From the NCBI GenBank assembly GCA_001802455.1, contig MGXZ01000024.1, positions 1-64,000 of the forward strand: DNA of 64,000 bases, in the 5' to 3' direction. The position numbers were made by a program, and so were the translations under genes. The first letter of the stretch is position 1. Each line of letters starts with the position of its first letter. Positions 8,853 to 18,019 of this stretch are shown here, piece after piece. Source of the stretch: Gammaproteobacteria bacterium RIFCSPHIGHO2_12_FULL_39_24. GTDB lineage: Bacteria > Pseudomonadota > Gammaproteobacteria > Coxiellales > Coxiellaceae. The notes beneath the pieces were generated by a model. It was not told the origin of the DNA and searched no databases. It saw nothing but the letters and a program-made list of their open reading frames with translations.

Positions 8853-9959
8853 ATGACTAGAACTGTTGGTTCTTTTTCAGAGTTTAGCTATCCTAATAAT
8901 CCATTATTTAATTATGACGGTGCGATATATACAGTCATCAACGATAAAAACTTATTAGGAAGTGGTCGCGCGGGTTCAGTATATAAAGCAGTGCCTGATG
9001 ATCCAAGCAGGCCATCATTAGCTGTTAAAGTTGTGACTGAGCGCCGTGGTTACGATCCATGTTTAGGTATGTGTAATGAAGCGGGGTGGAATCAGAGAAT
9101 TCATGGTATTGGTTTCAGCTCTAAAAAAAGTCTTTCTTTGTTGATGCCTCTTGTGATCGGCGAAAATTTACATGATTTTATATTAAATCAGTCTACAGTC
9201 TCCGACAGAACTGTAATGCACTATTGGATTTTATTGGCGCTGTCAGTTGAGAATTTGCATAAAACACACAATGCAGTTCATGGTGATGTAAAAATGGCGA
9301 ATGCCATGCGTTGTGTAAATCCGGGTGGAAGCGAAACAATTAAACTCATTGATTTTCAATATACCGCATCTGTTGGAATGCCAGCCCCACTTGCAGGAAT
9401 TTTACCATCATGTTGTCGGGAAGGCGGTATGGCGCCTGAACTCAGTGATGGATCTATAACAGCAACAAGGGCGCAAGATTATTATCGATTAGGTAGTACA
9501 CTTTTGTGTCTGTTGAAACGTATGAGTCATGTGTCACAAGAAGTAAAAACAAGTGTTACAAAAATTACAAATGGTTTGTGTTGGCATAACGTTCAGAATC
9601 GCTGGTGTATCCCTCATGCCGTTTATGAACTTGAATGTGCTCTCACAATAATACCTCGTTATCCTGCATCAGCAACATTTTGTACCTTACTGGATTCACA
9701 TATAGATGTGCTTGCTGGTGAAATGTATGCAGCAACACAAGAAACAATAAAACTAAAAACAGAAAAACAAACTGCTTTGAGAGAAATACAAAAAGCCCTG
9801 CTTGATCCTCGCGATTTAAGAACGATTACTCAAAAGGTGGCGAGTGTGAGAAAAACCTATCCAAAAGTAACCGCTGGGTTTTTTTTCTTGCGAACCAAAA
9901 CGCTGTTAGATGAATTACTTCGGTGCGAAAAAAGCTCTACCACTCGCGCTCTTCAATAG
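8853..9959 (+). CDS. eukaryotic-like Ser/Thr protein kinase domain protein
   Basis: The 368-residue product (ATG at 8853 with GAGA upstream; a GTG at 8802 would add 17 residues) carries the protein-kinase motifs in order: glycine-rich LGSGRAGSVYKA (36-47), AVKVV with Lys59, catalytic loop HGDVKMAN with Asp145 and Asn150, IDF with Asp167, and APE at 194-196. The DFG glycine is replaced by Gln (DFQ), which can alter activation-loop behaviour, but all core catalytic residues remain. The C-terminal 100 residues are helical and charged. There is no membrane segment, unlike PknB-type receptors. In a Legionellales-like genome a soluble kinase is a reasonable effector candidate; translocation is inference. 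Confidence 0.82.
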   Translation: MTRTVGSFSEFSYPNNPLFNYDGAIYTVINDKNLLGSGRAGSVYKAVPDDPSRPSLAVKVVTERRGYDPCLGMCNEAGWNQRIHGIGFSSKKSLSLLMPLVIGENLHDFILNQSTVSDRTVMHYWILLALSVENLHKTHNAVHGDVKMANAMRCVNPGGSETIKLIDFQYTASVGMPAPLAGILPSCCREGGMAPELSDGSITATRAQDYYRLGSTLLCLLKRMSHVSQEVKTSVTKITNGLCWHNVQNRWCIPHAVYELECALTIIPRYPASATFCTLLDSHIDVLAGEMYAATQETIKLKTEKQTALREIQKALLDPRDLRTITQKVASVRKTYPKVTAGFFFLRTKTLLDELLRCEKSSTTRALQ

Positions 9960-10072
9960 GGATCTGTATTTGTACTAATTTTTTTTATCATCCTATCATC
10001 CAATGTTAATAATTCTGCCGCAACATCAGATATCTGTTGACAGGGTTCTGAATTCAAAATATCAGCGCCATG

Positions 10073-11113
10073 CTAAAAAATCTGCCGCAGAAATTCTTTC
10101 GTCTCACACAACGTTTTGTTGGCAACTTCGTTCGCTTTTTCCGCGCCTTCACGAATAACGTGTAACACAAAATCTTTACTACCCGACAATTCTTTTCGAT
10201 GTTTGTGCATCGGTTCTAGCAGCGCAACAATGCATTCAATTAATTTTTTCTTACACTCCACATCACCAATTTGACCGTGACGATATTTTTGTTTCGCTTC
10301 TTCCACCCATTTTTTATCAGCATTAAAAATAGTATGAAAAATCCAGAGCGGATTATTTTCAACAGTGCCAGGATCAGTTGCGCGCATGCGTTTGGGATCC
10401 GTATACATAGTCATAATTTTTTGTCGAACGGTGTCAGCATCATCACTTAATAAAATAGAGTTATTTAATGATTTACTCATTTTTAATAAATTGCCATCTG
10501 CAGTTGGCGCACCCAATCCAATTAATTTTTTTGTACGACCGAGCAGTATGGCGGGAATCGGAAATAATCCGCCAGCTTCAGCATCAACACCGCAATATAA
10601 TTGATTAAATTTACGTGCTGTTTCGCGTGTTAATTCTAAATGCGCTGCTTGATCTTCACCCACCGGCACAACATCAGCACGAAACGCTAAAATATCGGCC
10701 ACTTGTAAAATCGGATACCATAAAAATCCCATGGAATAGTGATCACCCAATTGTTTGTCGCGAATTTCATCTTTAATAGTGGGATTTCGCATCAAACGCG
10801 GATACGAAATAATCATGCTGAAATAAGTTGCTAATTCAAAAATAGCTGGAATAGAGGATTCTAAAAACACACAGCTTTTTTTGGGATCGATTCCTGCGGC
10901 CAAATAATCCAAAGCAATATCTAACACACTGTCGTGAATTTCTTGTGGTTTTTCTGCTTTGGTTGAAAATGCATGTGGATTGGCGATTAAAAAATAACAG
11001 TCGTAATCATCTTGCAACTGAATGCGGTTTTCCAGCGAACCCACCCAATGACCTAAATGTAATTTTCCAGTGGGTGTGTCGCCGGTGAGTAAGCGTGGTT
11101 TGATAGTAGGCAT
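10073..11113 (-). CDS. trpS: tryptophanyl-tRNA synthetase
   Basis: TrpS charges tRNA-Trp. The product (346 residues from the ATG at 11113) has the class I signature TGKLHLGHWVG near residue 14 (HIGH type) and KMSKSL near 213. A GAGAAA ribosome-binding site favours 11113 over the in-frame ATG at 11128. Other family blocks are present: NPTIKDEIRDK, VPVGEDQAAHLELTRE and MYTDPKRMRATDPG. Length fits the family. It is transcribed away from the mazEF module, with about 165 bases between the starts. Confidence 0.95.
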   Translation of the reverse strand: MPTIKPRLLTGDTPTGKLHLGHWVGSLENRIQLQDDYDCYFLIANPHAFSTKAEKPQEIHDSVLDIALDYLAAGIDPKKSCVFLESSIPAIFELATYFSMIISYPRLMRNPTIKDEIRDKQLGDHYSMGFLWYPILQVADILAFRADVVPVGEDQAAHLELTRETARKFNQLYCGVDAEAGGLFPIPAILLGRTKKLIGLGAPTADGNLLKMSKSLNNSILLSDDADTVRQKIMTMYTDPKRMRATDPGTVENNPLWIFHTIFNADKKWVEEAKQKYRHGQIGDVECKKKLIECIVALLEPMHKHRKELSGSKDFVLHVIREGAEKANEVANKTLCETKEFLRQIF

Positions 11114-11180
11114 ATTTTTCTCGATCATTTACGGAAAAAACATCATCGCAAGTTTATGTTATGCAGTCAATTTTATTAAA

Positions 11181-11280
11181 AATACGGTATTGAATTTTAA
11201 CACGGTCAGTTTACACTCTGTTTTACTGTTATTTTCTGCTATACTTTCCGGTATGAAGATAGTAATACCGAGGTAGCGTT
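11181..11280 (+). promoter_or_regulatory. mazEF promoter and operator-like inverted repeat
   Basis: A -10-like TATACT lies at 11240-11245. Just after it, CGGTAT and ATACCG form an inverted repeat with a 10-base spacer (11249-11270), and a related palindrome AATACGGTATT starts near 11181. Toxin-antitoxin operons are normally autorepressed through such sites by a ribbon-helix-helix antitoxin, which is what the next gene encodes. No convincing -35 box was seen. Confidence 0.5.
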
Positions 11281-11523
11281 ATGAGTGTGGCAAAAATAGC
11301 GATTTCAATTGATAAAAAATTACTTAAAAAATTGGATAAACTCGTGGATCAAGATTTATTTCAAAATAGAAGTCAGGCGATATCAACCATTATTGAAGCG
11401 GGAATGACGGATTTTCTTCGTGAGCGTTTTAAAAGAGAATGTGAAAAATTAGATCCAGCGGAAGAGCAAGCAATGGCGGAGGAGGGATTATATTGGGATA
11501 CAAAAGAATGGGAAAAATTTTAA
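11281..11523 (+). CDS. ribbon-helix-helix antitoxin (MazE/CopG type)
   Basis: The 80-residue protein opens with a ribbon-helix-helix signature (AKIAISIDKKLLKKLDKLVD, then NRSQAISTIIEAG), which is a DNA-binding dimer fold. The C-terminal acidic part (DPAEEQAMAEEGLYWDTKEWEKF) is the usual toxin-neutralising tail. It overlaps the start of the downstream MazF-type toxin by 31 bases, typical of coupled toxin-antitoxin pairs. An inverted repeat just upstream is a plausible operator for autoregulation. Confidence 0.88.
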   Translation: MSVAKIAISIDKKLLKKLDKLVDQDLFQNRSQAISTIIEAGMTDFLRERFKRECEKLDPAEEQAMAEEGLYWDTKEWEKF

Positions 11524-11843
11524 AAGGCGATATCGTTTGGGCGAATTTAAATCCATCGATAGGCCATGAACAATCTGGTCTGAGACCTGTTTTGGTATTA
11601 AGCCATGATTTTTTTAATGAAAAATCCAAAACAGTTATCGTTGTTCCGTTAACGAGTCGAACGCAAAAAATAGGTTTTCCTTTGACGTTACAACTTAATC
11701 AAAAAATTATGAAAAAACAAGCGTGGATTAAAATTTCGCAAATTAGAAACATTTCTGTATTACGTATTGGCAAAAAAATCGATCATTTGGATTCGAGCGA
11801 AACCAAGCAGGTTATCGATGGATTGAATGAAATCCTTAGTTAA
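11493..11843 (+). CDS. mazF: MazF/PemK-family mRNA interferase toxin
   Basis: The protein of about 116 residues has the MazF signature GDIVWANLNPSIGHEQSGLRPVLVLSH near its N-terminus and a VVPLTSR segment, both expected of the endoribonuclease fold. Members cleave mRNA at short sequence motifs. The start is probably the TTG at 11493, since GGAGGAGGG ends 6 bases before it; the first ATG (11508) is too far from that site. The upstream RHH gene is its antitoxin. Together they form a MazEF-like module between trpS and uvrD. Confidence 0.9.
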   Translation: MGYKRMGKILKGDIVWANLNPSIGHEQSGLRPVLVLSHDFFNEKSKTVIVVPLTSRTQKIGFPLTLQLNQKIMKKQAWIKISQIRNISVLRIGKKIDHLDSSETKQVIDGLNEILS

Positions 11844-11873
11844 TTTTATTGAAATTTCCGGTACAATCCCTCC

Positions 11874-14081
11874 ATGTCAGAATTACACTCCATTACCGAA
11901 TCGTTAAACGAAGCGCAGCGTGAAGCAGTGACGGCTGAGTTGTGTCATTTGTTGGTGCTTGCGGGTGCGGGCAGCGGTAAAACACGTGTGTTGGTACATC
12001 GTATTGCGTACTTGATGGCAAAACACAATGTGTCGCCATATGAAATTTTAGCGGTAACGTTTACCAACAAAGCAGCCAATGAGATGCGCGGGCGCATTGA
12101 AAAATTGCGTGGTGTTCCGATGAATCATATGTGGGTGGGAACGTTTCACGGATTATCGCATCGTTTGTTGCGCGCGCATTTTTCTGAAGCGCAATTGCCA
12201 CCAACGTTTCAGATTATTGATAGCGAAGATCAACTGCGATTAATCAAACGCATTCATCGCGCGATGGAATTAGATGAAAAAAAATGGGAACCAAAAAAAT
12301 CACAATGGTTTATTAATCAGCAAAAAGAAAAAGGGGTGCGCGCCAATCACATTGCGGATGCGCATGATTATACGACTGAAAAATTAAAACAAATTTATGC
12401 GGAATACGAATCTGTTTGTCAGCGATCAGGATTAGTGGATTTCACTGAATTATTATTACGTTCTTATGAATTATTGAAAGATAATGAAAATGTGCGAATG
12501 CATTATCAGCAACGTTTTTCACATATTTTAGTCGATGAATTTCAGGACACGAATCACATTCAATATCGATGGTTGAAAATACTGACGGGTCAGAAAACAT
12601 TTATGATGGCGGTCGGTGATGATGATCAATCGATTTATAGTTGGCGTGGCGCGCAAGTTAAAAATATCCGAGATTTTTCGCGTGATTTTAAAAATGCACA
12701 CACCATTCGATTAGAGCAAAATTATCGTTCCAGCAAAACCATTTTAGATGCAGCGAATGCCGTGATTGAAAAAAATAACAATCGCATGGGAAAAAAATTG
12801 TGGACGTCTGGCGACAAAGGCGATTTAATCACGCTTTTTGAAGCATTTAATGAACGTGAAGAAGCGTCACACGTGATTTCTGAAATAAAAAATTTGGCGC
12901 GGCAAGGCTATGCGTTAACGGATTTCGCTATTTTATATCGTTCCAACGCACAATCGCGCGTACTAGAAGAAGCATTATTAGAAGCAAAAATCGCTTACCG
13001 TATTTATGGCGGTTTTCGCTTTTTTGAGCGAGCGGAAATCAAAGATGCATTAAGTTATTTACGGTTAATAGCAAATCGTCAAGATGATGCGGCATATGAA
13101 CGCATTATCAATACACCGACACGTGGTATCGGACAAACCACGCTTGCAAAAATACGCGAATTAGCGCGTGAAAATAATGCATCATTGTGGGAAACAACGC
13201 TCAATTGTTTAACCAATCGCATTTTTTCAGCACGCGCACATGCGGCGTTAGAAAGTTTTGTTACGCTGATTGAACAACTGAGTGTTGAGTCACAAAAATT
13301 AAAATTAGCGGAAATAGTGGATGTGATGTTATTGCGCTCAGGATTATTATCATCTCATCAAGAAGATAAAACGGAGAAAGGATTATCGCGCGCAGAAAAC
13401 TTAAAAGAATTAATTACCGCAACGACTGAGTTTGTGGTTTCGAGCGAACAGGAAAATTTATCGGAAATTGAAGCATTTTTAGCAGAAGTGGTTTTGGAAA
13501 CGGGTGAACAACAAGCGGATCAACAAACGGATTGTGTGAGTTTGATGACATTGCACGCGGCAAAAGGATTGGAATTCCCTGTTGTCTTTATTGTTGGCAT
13601 GGAAGAGCAATTATTTCCGCATCAAATGTCAGTGAATGAACGAGATGGATTAGAGGAAGAAAGGCGCTTGTGTTATGTCGGCATGACACGCGCGATGAAA
13701 AAATTATTGTTAAGTTGCGCGGAATATCGGCATATGCATGGTCAAGGTCATTATCATGCACCCTCTCGTTTTTTATCGGAAATTCCAGATGAATTGATGA
13801 CGCGCGTTCGCCCGAAGTTAACGGTGTCAAAACCCAGTGCGTACGGTATTGAGAATTCAACTTATTTCACGCAACGTAAAATGAAAAAAGCGATTACGCA
13901 AAAAATCCCACAAAATGACTCAGGTTTTAATATCGGCCAGCGCGTGAAGCATGAAAAGTTTGGAGCGGGTTATGTGTTGGATTGCGAAGGTCAGGGCGAG
14001 CATGCACGCATTCAAATTAAATTCGAAAAACATGGCGCAAAATGGTTGATTTTGCAGTTTGCGAATTTGAGTATGCTGTAG
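11874..14081 (+). CDS. uvrD: DNA helicase II (UvrD)
   Basis: UvrD is a 3'-5' superfamily 1 helicase for nucleotide-excision and mismatch repair. The 735-residue product has the full motif set: AGAGSGKTRVL (Walker A, near residue 31), AVTFTNKAANEM (Ia), VDEFQDTN (II), GDDDQSIYSWRGA (III), LEQNYRSS (IV), LMTLHAAKGLEF (V) and CYVGMTRA (VI). The C-terminal FNIGQRVKHEKFGAGYVL block is the Tudor-like domain typical of UvrD/PcrA that contacts RNA polymerase. Length is right for UvrD (about 720). It follows mazF by 30 bases without an obvious ribosome-binding site. Confidence 0.95.
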   Translation: MSELHSITESLNEAQREAVTAELCHLLVLAGAGSGKTRVLVHRIAYLMAKHNVSPYEILAVTFTNKAANEMRGRIEKLRGVPMNHMWVGTFHGLSHRLLRAHFSEAQLPPTFQIIDSEDQLRLIKRIHRAMELDEKKWEPKKSQWFINQQKEKGVRANHIADAHDYTTEKLKQIYAEYESVCQRSGLVDFTELLLRSYELLKDNENVRMHYQQRFSHILVDEFQDTNHIQYRWLKILTGQKTFMMAVGDDDQSIYSWRGAQVKNIRDFSRDFKNAHTIRLEQNYRSSKTILDAANAVIEKNNNRMGKKLWTSGDKGDLITLFEAFNEREEASHVISEIKNLARQGYALTDFAILYRSNAQSRVLEEALLEAKIAYRIYGGFRFFERAEIKDALSYLRLIANRQDDAAYERIINTPTRGIGQTTLAKIRELARENNASLWETTLNCLTNRIFSARAHAALESFVTLIEQLSVESQKLKLAEIVDVMLLRSGLLSSHQEDKTEKGLSRAENLKELITATTEFVVSSEQENLSEIEAFLAEVVLETGEQQADQQTDCVSLMTLHAAKGLEFPVVFIVGMEEQLFPHQMSVNERDGLEEERRLCYVGMTRAMKKLLLSCAEYRHMHGQGHYHAPSRFLSEIPDELMTRVRPKLTVSKPSAYGIENSTYFTQRKMKKAITQKIPQNDSGFNIGQRVKHEKFGAGYVLDCEGQGEHARIQIKFEKHGAKWLILQFANLSML

Positions 14082-14096
14082 GTATGAACCAGTGAA

Positions 14097-14645
14097 TTAA
14101 CATAAAATAGCACGCTCTACCAATCGCAATGGCCGCATCCATTTTTTATCTGCATCACACTGTTTTTCAAAAATGGTGCCTGCTAAGAAGCCAATATAAC
14201 AAGCTTGCATGTTATCAAAGCGCGAGATGTTATCCTGATGATAAGCGATCTCGCACACATGTGTTTTGTGTGTTGTTTTATTCACATAATCAAAATAAGT
14301 TAAAACATGATGACGATCAACAGAAATAACATGATACTGCGCCTGAAAATGGGTTTTGGTAGACAAAAGAAATGATGTATCGTGCGCGCCTATCATTCTC
14401 CCATCCATTACCGCTCGCACGTATCGCCCATAATATCCGCCCAACCAACACGCTTCAACTGCAGTTAAAGCATAAATTAACTGAGTATTTTGCACTGCTT
14501 CGAACAAAGCGACTTTAAATACTGTGGATTTCATTTTTAAACGAAAAACAGCTTCTTTTCGTTTTGCATTAAAACCCACAAAACGACACGTGTTTTTATT
14601 GGAATAATAAAAATCGCGCATCCAACTCATTATAGTTGCAATCAT
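14097..14645 (-). CDS. hypothetical protein, cotranscribed with yhhQ-like gene
   Basis: The 182-residue product is not recognised. It is cysteine- and aromatic-rich, has no signal peptide and no clear membrane helix, and contains repeated beta-like stretches (CRFVGFNAKRKEAVFRLK, HVLTYFDYVNK). Its ATG overlaps the stop of the upstream transporter gene by 4 bases (ATGA), so the two are very likely translationally coupled. It ends 15 bases from uvrD, which converges on it. Confidence 0.6.
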   Translation of the reverse strand: MIATIMSWMRDFYYSNKNTCRFVGFNAKRKEAVFRLKMKSTVFKVALFEAVQNTQLIYALTAVEACWLGGYYGRYVRAVMDGRMIGAHDTSFLLSTKTHFQAQYHVISVDRHHVLTYFDYVNKTTHKTHVCEIAYHQDNISRFDNMQACYIGFLAGTIFEKQCDADKKWMRPLRLVERAILC

Positions 14646-15346
14646 TCAAACACCCGTTCATTTTTAAACGGCATCACATCCTGTGCAAATCGACAATCAC
14701 TTAAACTTTCCCTTTTTTTGAGAAACTGAGCTAATAAATTCGCTGGCATGATGGCCACGGTATCAAATAACAATTTGTAAGAATAGGACATGCCAAGTAT
14801 TTGTAAAAAATGTGGGAATGGCACCACACCCACATTAACCAAAGACACCACAAAAATTGTATACAATGCTTCGCCAATCGCAGAAGATCCCAAACTCCTT
14901 AACCAAAAATATTTTCCACGCAAAACAATTTTCCAGCGACTGACAAAATAAATATTGAAAAATGCACCGATCATAATAGCAATGGCATTAGAAATACCTG
15001 CTCTGAATAATAAATTAAGAATAATGTGATATGCGTTGGTATATTGAGAAAATTCAGGTGGCGTTGGTAATTTCTGTAATACAAAACCAATCGTGGAAAA
15101 ACACAGCAGTCCAATTAAACCAGACCACACCACTTGTTTTGCTTTTTGATAGCCATATACTTCTGCAATCACATCTGCAAGAAAAAAAGTAATGGAAATA
15201 ACAAAGGTAGCAGATGACGCCACCATAGAGTCAATCGAAATAAATTTATAATCCAGTAAAACGGAGATTTGCAAAATCGCACCATACAGCATAGACAATA
15301 ATGTTAAATAACGGTATTGCTCATGAGAACGACTTAACACAATCAT
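14642..15346 (-). CDS. yhhQ: queuosine precursor transporter, YhhQ/VUT family
   Basis: The product is a 234-residue integral membrane protein with about six hydrophobic helices. The block ISITFFLADVIAEVYGYQKAK near residue 51 is diagnostic of the YhhQ family, which imports 7-cyano-7-deazaguanine or a related queuosine precursor for tRNA modification in the E. coli homologue. Its stop overlaps the start of the downstream unknown gene, and the FAD dehydrogenase gene ends a few bases upstream, so all three minus-strand genes probably form one transcript. Confidence 0.88.
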   Translation of the reverse strand: MIVLSRSHEQYRYLTLLSMLYGAILQISVLLDYKFISIDSMVASSATFVISITFFLADVIAEVYGYQKAKQVVWSGLIGLLCFSTIGFVLQKLPTPPEFSQYTNAYHIILNLLFRAGISNAIAIMIGAFFNIYFVSRWKIVLRGKYFWLRSLGSSAIGEALYTIFVVSLVNVGVVPFPHFLQILGMSYSYKLLFDTVAIMPANLLAQFLKKRESLSDCRFAQDVMPFKNERVFE

Positions 15347-15350
15347 TTTC

Positions 15351-16739
15351 CTAAATTAATTTCCCCGGATTCATAACATGATTGGGATCAAAAATATTTT
15401 TGATACCGCGCATATATTGTATTTCTGAATCACTTTTTGAATAATGCAAATACGGTTTTTTTAATAATCCCACACCATGTTCCGCACAAATCGATCCATT
15501 AAAATGTTGAATTACGGCATAAATAGTTTCGCTGATTTCTGCGCAGCGCACAGCAAAATCTTTTTCGGAAACGGTTTCGGGTTTTAAAACATTTACATGT
15601 AAATTGCCATCGCCCACATGGCCAAACCAAACTGTTTCTAATGCAGCATATTTATTTCTCAATAAATCTGCAGCGGCGCGCATAAAAGAAAATATTGTTG
15701 ACGGTAATACAGCCAAATCAAACTTGTACGGGAAATATTTTTTCAGTGATCGCGAAATACCTTTTCGATATCGCCATAAATGATTTGCTTCTTTTTCATG
15801 GTGACTCATTAGTATTTCAGAAATATTATTTTTATTTAATTGGTCTTGTAAAATTTTCTCGATAATCAGATCAACGGTATCATCTGATTCATATTCAAAT
15901 AGACCGTAAAAATCAGTATTTTTTTGAAATGGAAATGCAATCTGTTCCGCTTGCATGACACACTGCATCGCGGTATGACAAAAAAATTCAAATGCGATCA
16001 ATGAAACCGCTTGTTGCAAAACAGATAATAAAATGGTGATGGCCTGATTGTTTGATACAGAAAATAAAATGACTTTTGTTTTTTTGGGTAGTGCCGTTAA
16101 TTTTAAAATAGCATGGGTAATAAAACCTAAGGTGCCTTCTGAGCCAATAAATAAATGTCGAAAATCATATCCCGTTGCGTTTTTCACTAATCCTTTATTG
16201 CACCCCAAAATATCACCACGCCCCGTGATAACGGTGAGACCCATTACCCATTGCCGCGTTGATCCATAACGAATGACATGCAAACCGCCCGCATTGGTAG
16301 CAATATTACCACCGATTTGACATTCTGCTGCTGATGCAAAATCAACAGGGTAAAATAAATCCAGTTGTTTTGCATAATCTTGTATTGCCTTCAGCGTCAC
16401 ACCCGCCTCACAATGCAGTGTTTTATCGGCTGCGTTAAAATCCACTATGTGGTTCATTTTTTCAAACGACACGATAATGTCATTTTGTTTTGCAACTGCG
16501 CCACCGCTGTACCCCGTGCGACCGCCAGATGGAACCAACGATAATCGATGTTCATTAGCAAAATGTACCAAGGAAACCAATTCATTTTTATCTTGCGGAA
16601 ACACAACACATAAAGCATGAGGGGGGGGTAGCACGTCTGTTAAATCTTTGCCATAAATTAATATAGATTGATAATCAAACAGCACACGATCTTTTGAAAA
16701 AATAGTCATTACTGCCGAAATAATAAAATTATTTTCCAC
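15351..16739 (-). CDS. FAD-binding 2-hydroxyacid dehydrogenase (GlcD/D2HGDH-like)
   Basis: This is a flavoprotein of the PCMH-type FAD family that oxidises D-2-hydroxyacids such as D-lactate, glycolate or D-2-hydroxyglutarate. Visible blocks are PSGGRTGYSGGA near residue 70, IGGNIATNAGG near 140, GSEGTLGFIT near 205, HVGDGNLHVNV near 375 and CAEHGVGLLKKP near 420. The likely start is the GTG at 16739, with AAGGA 7 bases upstream, giving 462 residues; a GTG at 16763 and an ATG at 16709 are alternatives. A run of eight G (16621-16628) encodes PPP and could be slippage-prone. The exact substrate cannot be told from sequence. Confidence 0.88.
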   Translation of the reverse strand: MENNFIISAVMTIFSKDRVLFDYQSILIYGKDLTDVLPPPHALCVVFPQDKNELVSLVHFANEHRLSLVPSGGRTGYSGGAVAKQNDIIVSFEKMNHIVDFNAADKTLHCEAGVTLKAIQDYAKQLDLFYPVDFASAAECQIGGNIATNAGGLHVIRYGSTRQWVMGLTVITGRGDILGCNKGLVKNATGYDFRHLFIGSEGTLGFITHAILKLTALPKKTKVILFSVSNNQAITILLSVLQQAVSLIAFEFFCHTAMQCVMQAEQIAFPFQKNTDFYGLFEYESDDTVDLIIEKILQDQLNKNNISEILMSHHEKEANHLWRYRKGISRSLKKYFPYKFDLAVLPSTIFSFMRAAADLLRNKYAALETVWFGHVGDGNLHVNVLKPETVSEKDFAVRCAEISETIYAVIQHFNGSICAEHGVGLLKKPYLHYSKSDSEIQYMRGIKNIFDPNHVMNPGKLI

Positions 16740-16811
16740 CGTGATTTCCTTAGCGTTCAACACGCTCTCGCGAAACTTACTGACATTTTTTTAAAAAGTC
16801 CATGAATATTT

Positions 16812-17210
16812 TTAATGTACATTTCGCAATGCATCGTAATACAAACGACTTTGATACGCATTGGATTGCTTTAATTTCGCAATATGCTGCTCATCAAAAA
16901 CAACATCATCTACGCATGACTGTGCATAATCAAATTTTCCCGACGTCGGCATATATAAAAAATCTATTTTTCTCGCCACAATTTTAATTTTCTGATCTAT
17001 CTCACGTAACTCGCCTTGAATTGACAATAACATGCCTACAAAACCAAATTTATGAATTTTTGAAAATTGATTTTGATCAATATGCACAAAAAATAATTCT
17101 GATAATTGCGTATTTTCAACTAAAATATATTTTTCTTGCGTTTCATCTGATATCACTTTCAGCTGTCCTATCAGTGTCAACTGACAACCTGTTTTGTCAC
17201 AAAGCGGCAT
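16812..17210 (-). CDS. hypothetical protein
   Basis: The likely start is the ATG at 17210, where AAGGAG lies 8 bases upstream; the frame is open to 17276 but lacks a good start there. The 132-residue product begins MPLCDKTGCQLTLIGQL and has a beta-rich first two thirds that could form a small OB-like or PilZ-like barrel, then a helical tail. No family was recognised. It is divergent from the S24-like repressor gene at 17297. Confidence 0.55.
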   Translation of the reverse strand: MPLCDKTGCQLTLIGQLKVISDETQEKYILVENTQLSELFFVHIDQNQFSKIHKFGFVGMLLSIQGELREIDQKIKIVARKIDFLYMPTSGKFDYAQSCVDDVVFDEQHIAKLKQSNAYQSRLYYDALRNVH

Positions 17211-17296
17211 ACTGCATTCTCCTTGGTTGTAATCCCCATCCGCCGAGACTATAATTCCTTTTAGAATTAAAAACAACTCCGTAAATAATTAACCCG

Positions 17297-17959
17297 ATGA
17301 CACCGCTCAAAAAAATACAAAAAGTGATTTCGCCCGCGGAAATATTAAGCAATAACCTGAATCATTTTGCGCACACAAAAAATATTCACGAGGCAGAATT
17401 AGCGCGCCAAACGAATATTCCACAACCCACATTACATAAAATTTTAACGGGAAAAACAACGGATCCGCGCATTTCAACGGTACAAACACTTGCAGATTAT
17501 TTTGGTGTCACGCTAGATGCGCTGTATTCTGAAACAGCATTCATCGATAATCGTGGCGCGCTCAAAGGAAAATCTATTCCTGTTATTTCCTGGTCGGACT
17601 GCATTTACTATCGCACCGTGCTAAAAAAATTAACGCCAACCAACTGGGGTCACTGGGTGTTAATTAAGCATGATCATCAGCAGAGTTGCTTTGCATTAAA
17701 AAGCAAAGTAGCGACAGAACCTCATTTTCCAAAAGGCACACTTTTTATCATCGATACACAAACCACACCCAAAGATGGTGATTTTGTGGTGGTGCATTTT
17801 GACAATACACCCGAATGCACATTGCGAGAATTATCAATCGACGGACGAACAGAAATATTATTACCACTCAACACACGCGCGAAAGCAGAAAAACACGGGA
17901 AATCAATTCACATCATTGGTATTGTATTGGAGTCGCGGTTTTTGTATGAAGAGCGATAA
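17297..17959 (+). CDS. XRE-type regulator with degenerate S24 (LexA/CI-like) domain
   Basis: The 220-residue product has an N-terminal helix-turn-helix (ELARQTNIPQPTLHKILTG, about 34-52) and a C-terminal domain resembling S24 peptidase-type repressors (EPHFPKGTLFIID, then DGDFVVVHF). The catalytic pair looks lost. The GDSM motif before EPHFPKG reads KVAT, so the nucleophile Ser is Ala or Thr. The Lys-containing strand reads TLRELSIDG, with Arg in place of Lys. LexA or CI inactivation by RecA needs self-cleavage, so this protein is probably a constitutive or ligand-controlled regulator. It may descend from a phage repressor. No adjacent prophage genes were seen. Confidence 0.8.
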   Translation: MTPLKKIQKVISPAEILSNNLNHFAHTKNIHEAELARQTNIPQPTLHKILTGKTTDPRISTVQTLADYFGVTLDALYSETAFIDNRGALKGKSIPVISWSDCIYYRTVLKKLTPTNWGHWVLIKHDHQQSCFALKSKVATEPHFPKGTLFIIDTQTTPKDGDFVVVHFDNTPECTLRELSIDGRTEILLPLNTRAKAEKHGKSIHIIGIVLESRFLYEER

Positions 17960-18019
17960 CTTTTTACTTCGCTTGTTACGTACCTTGGTATTTATTCACA
18001 ACGCACACAGCGTTGAAAT

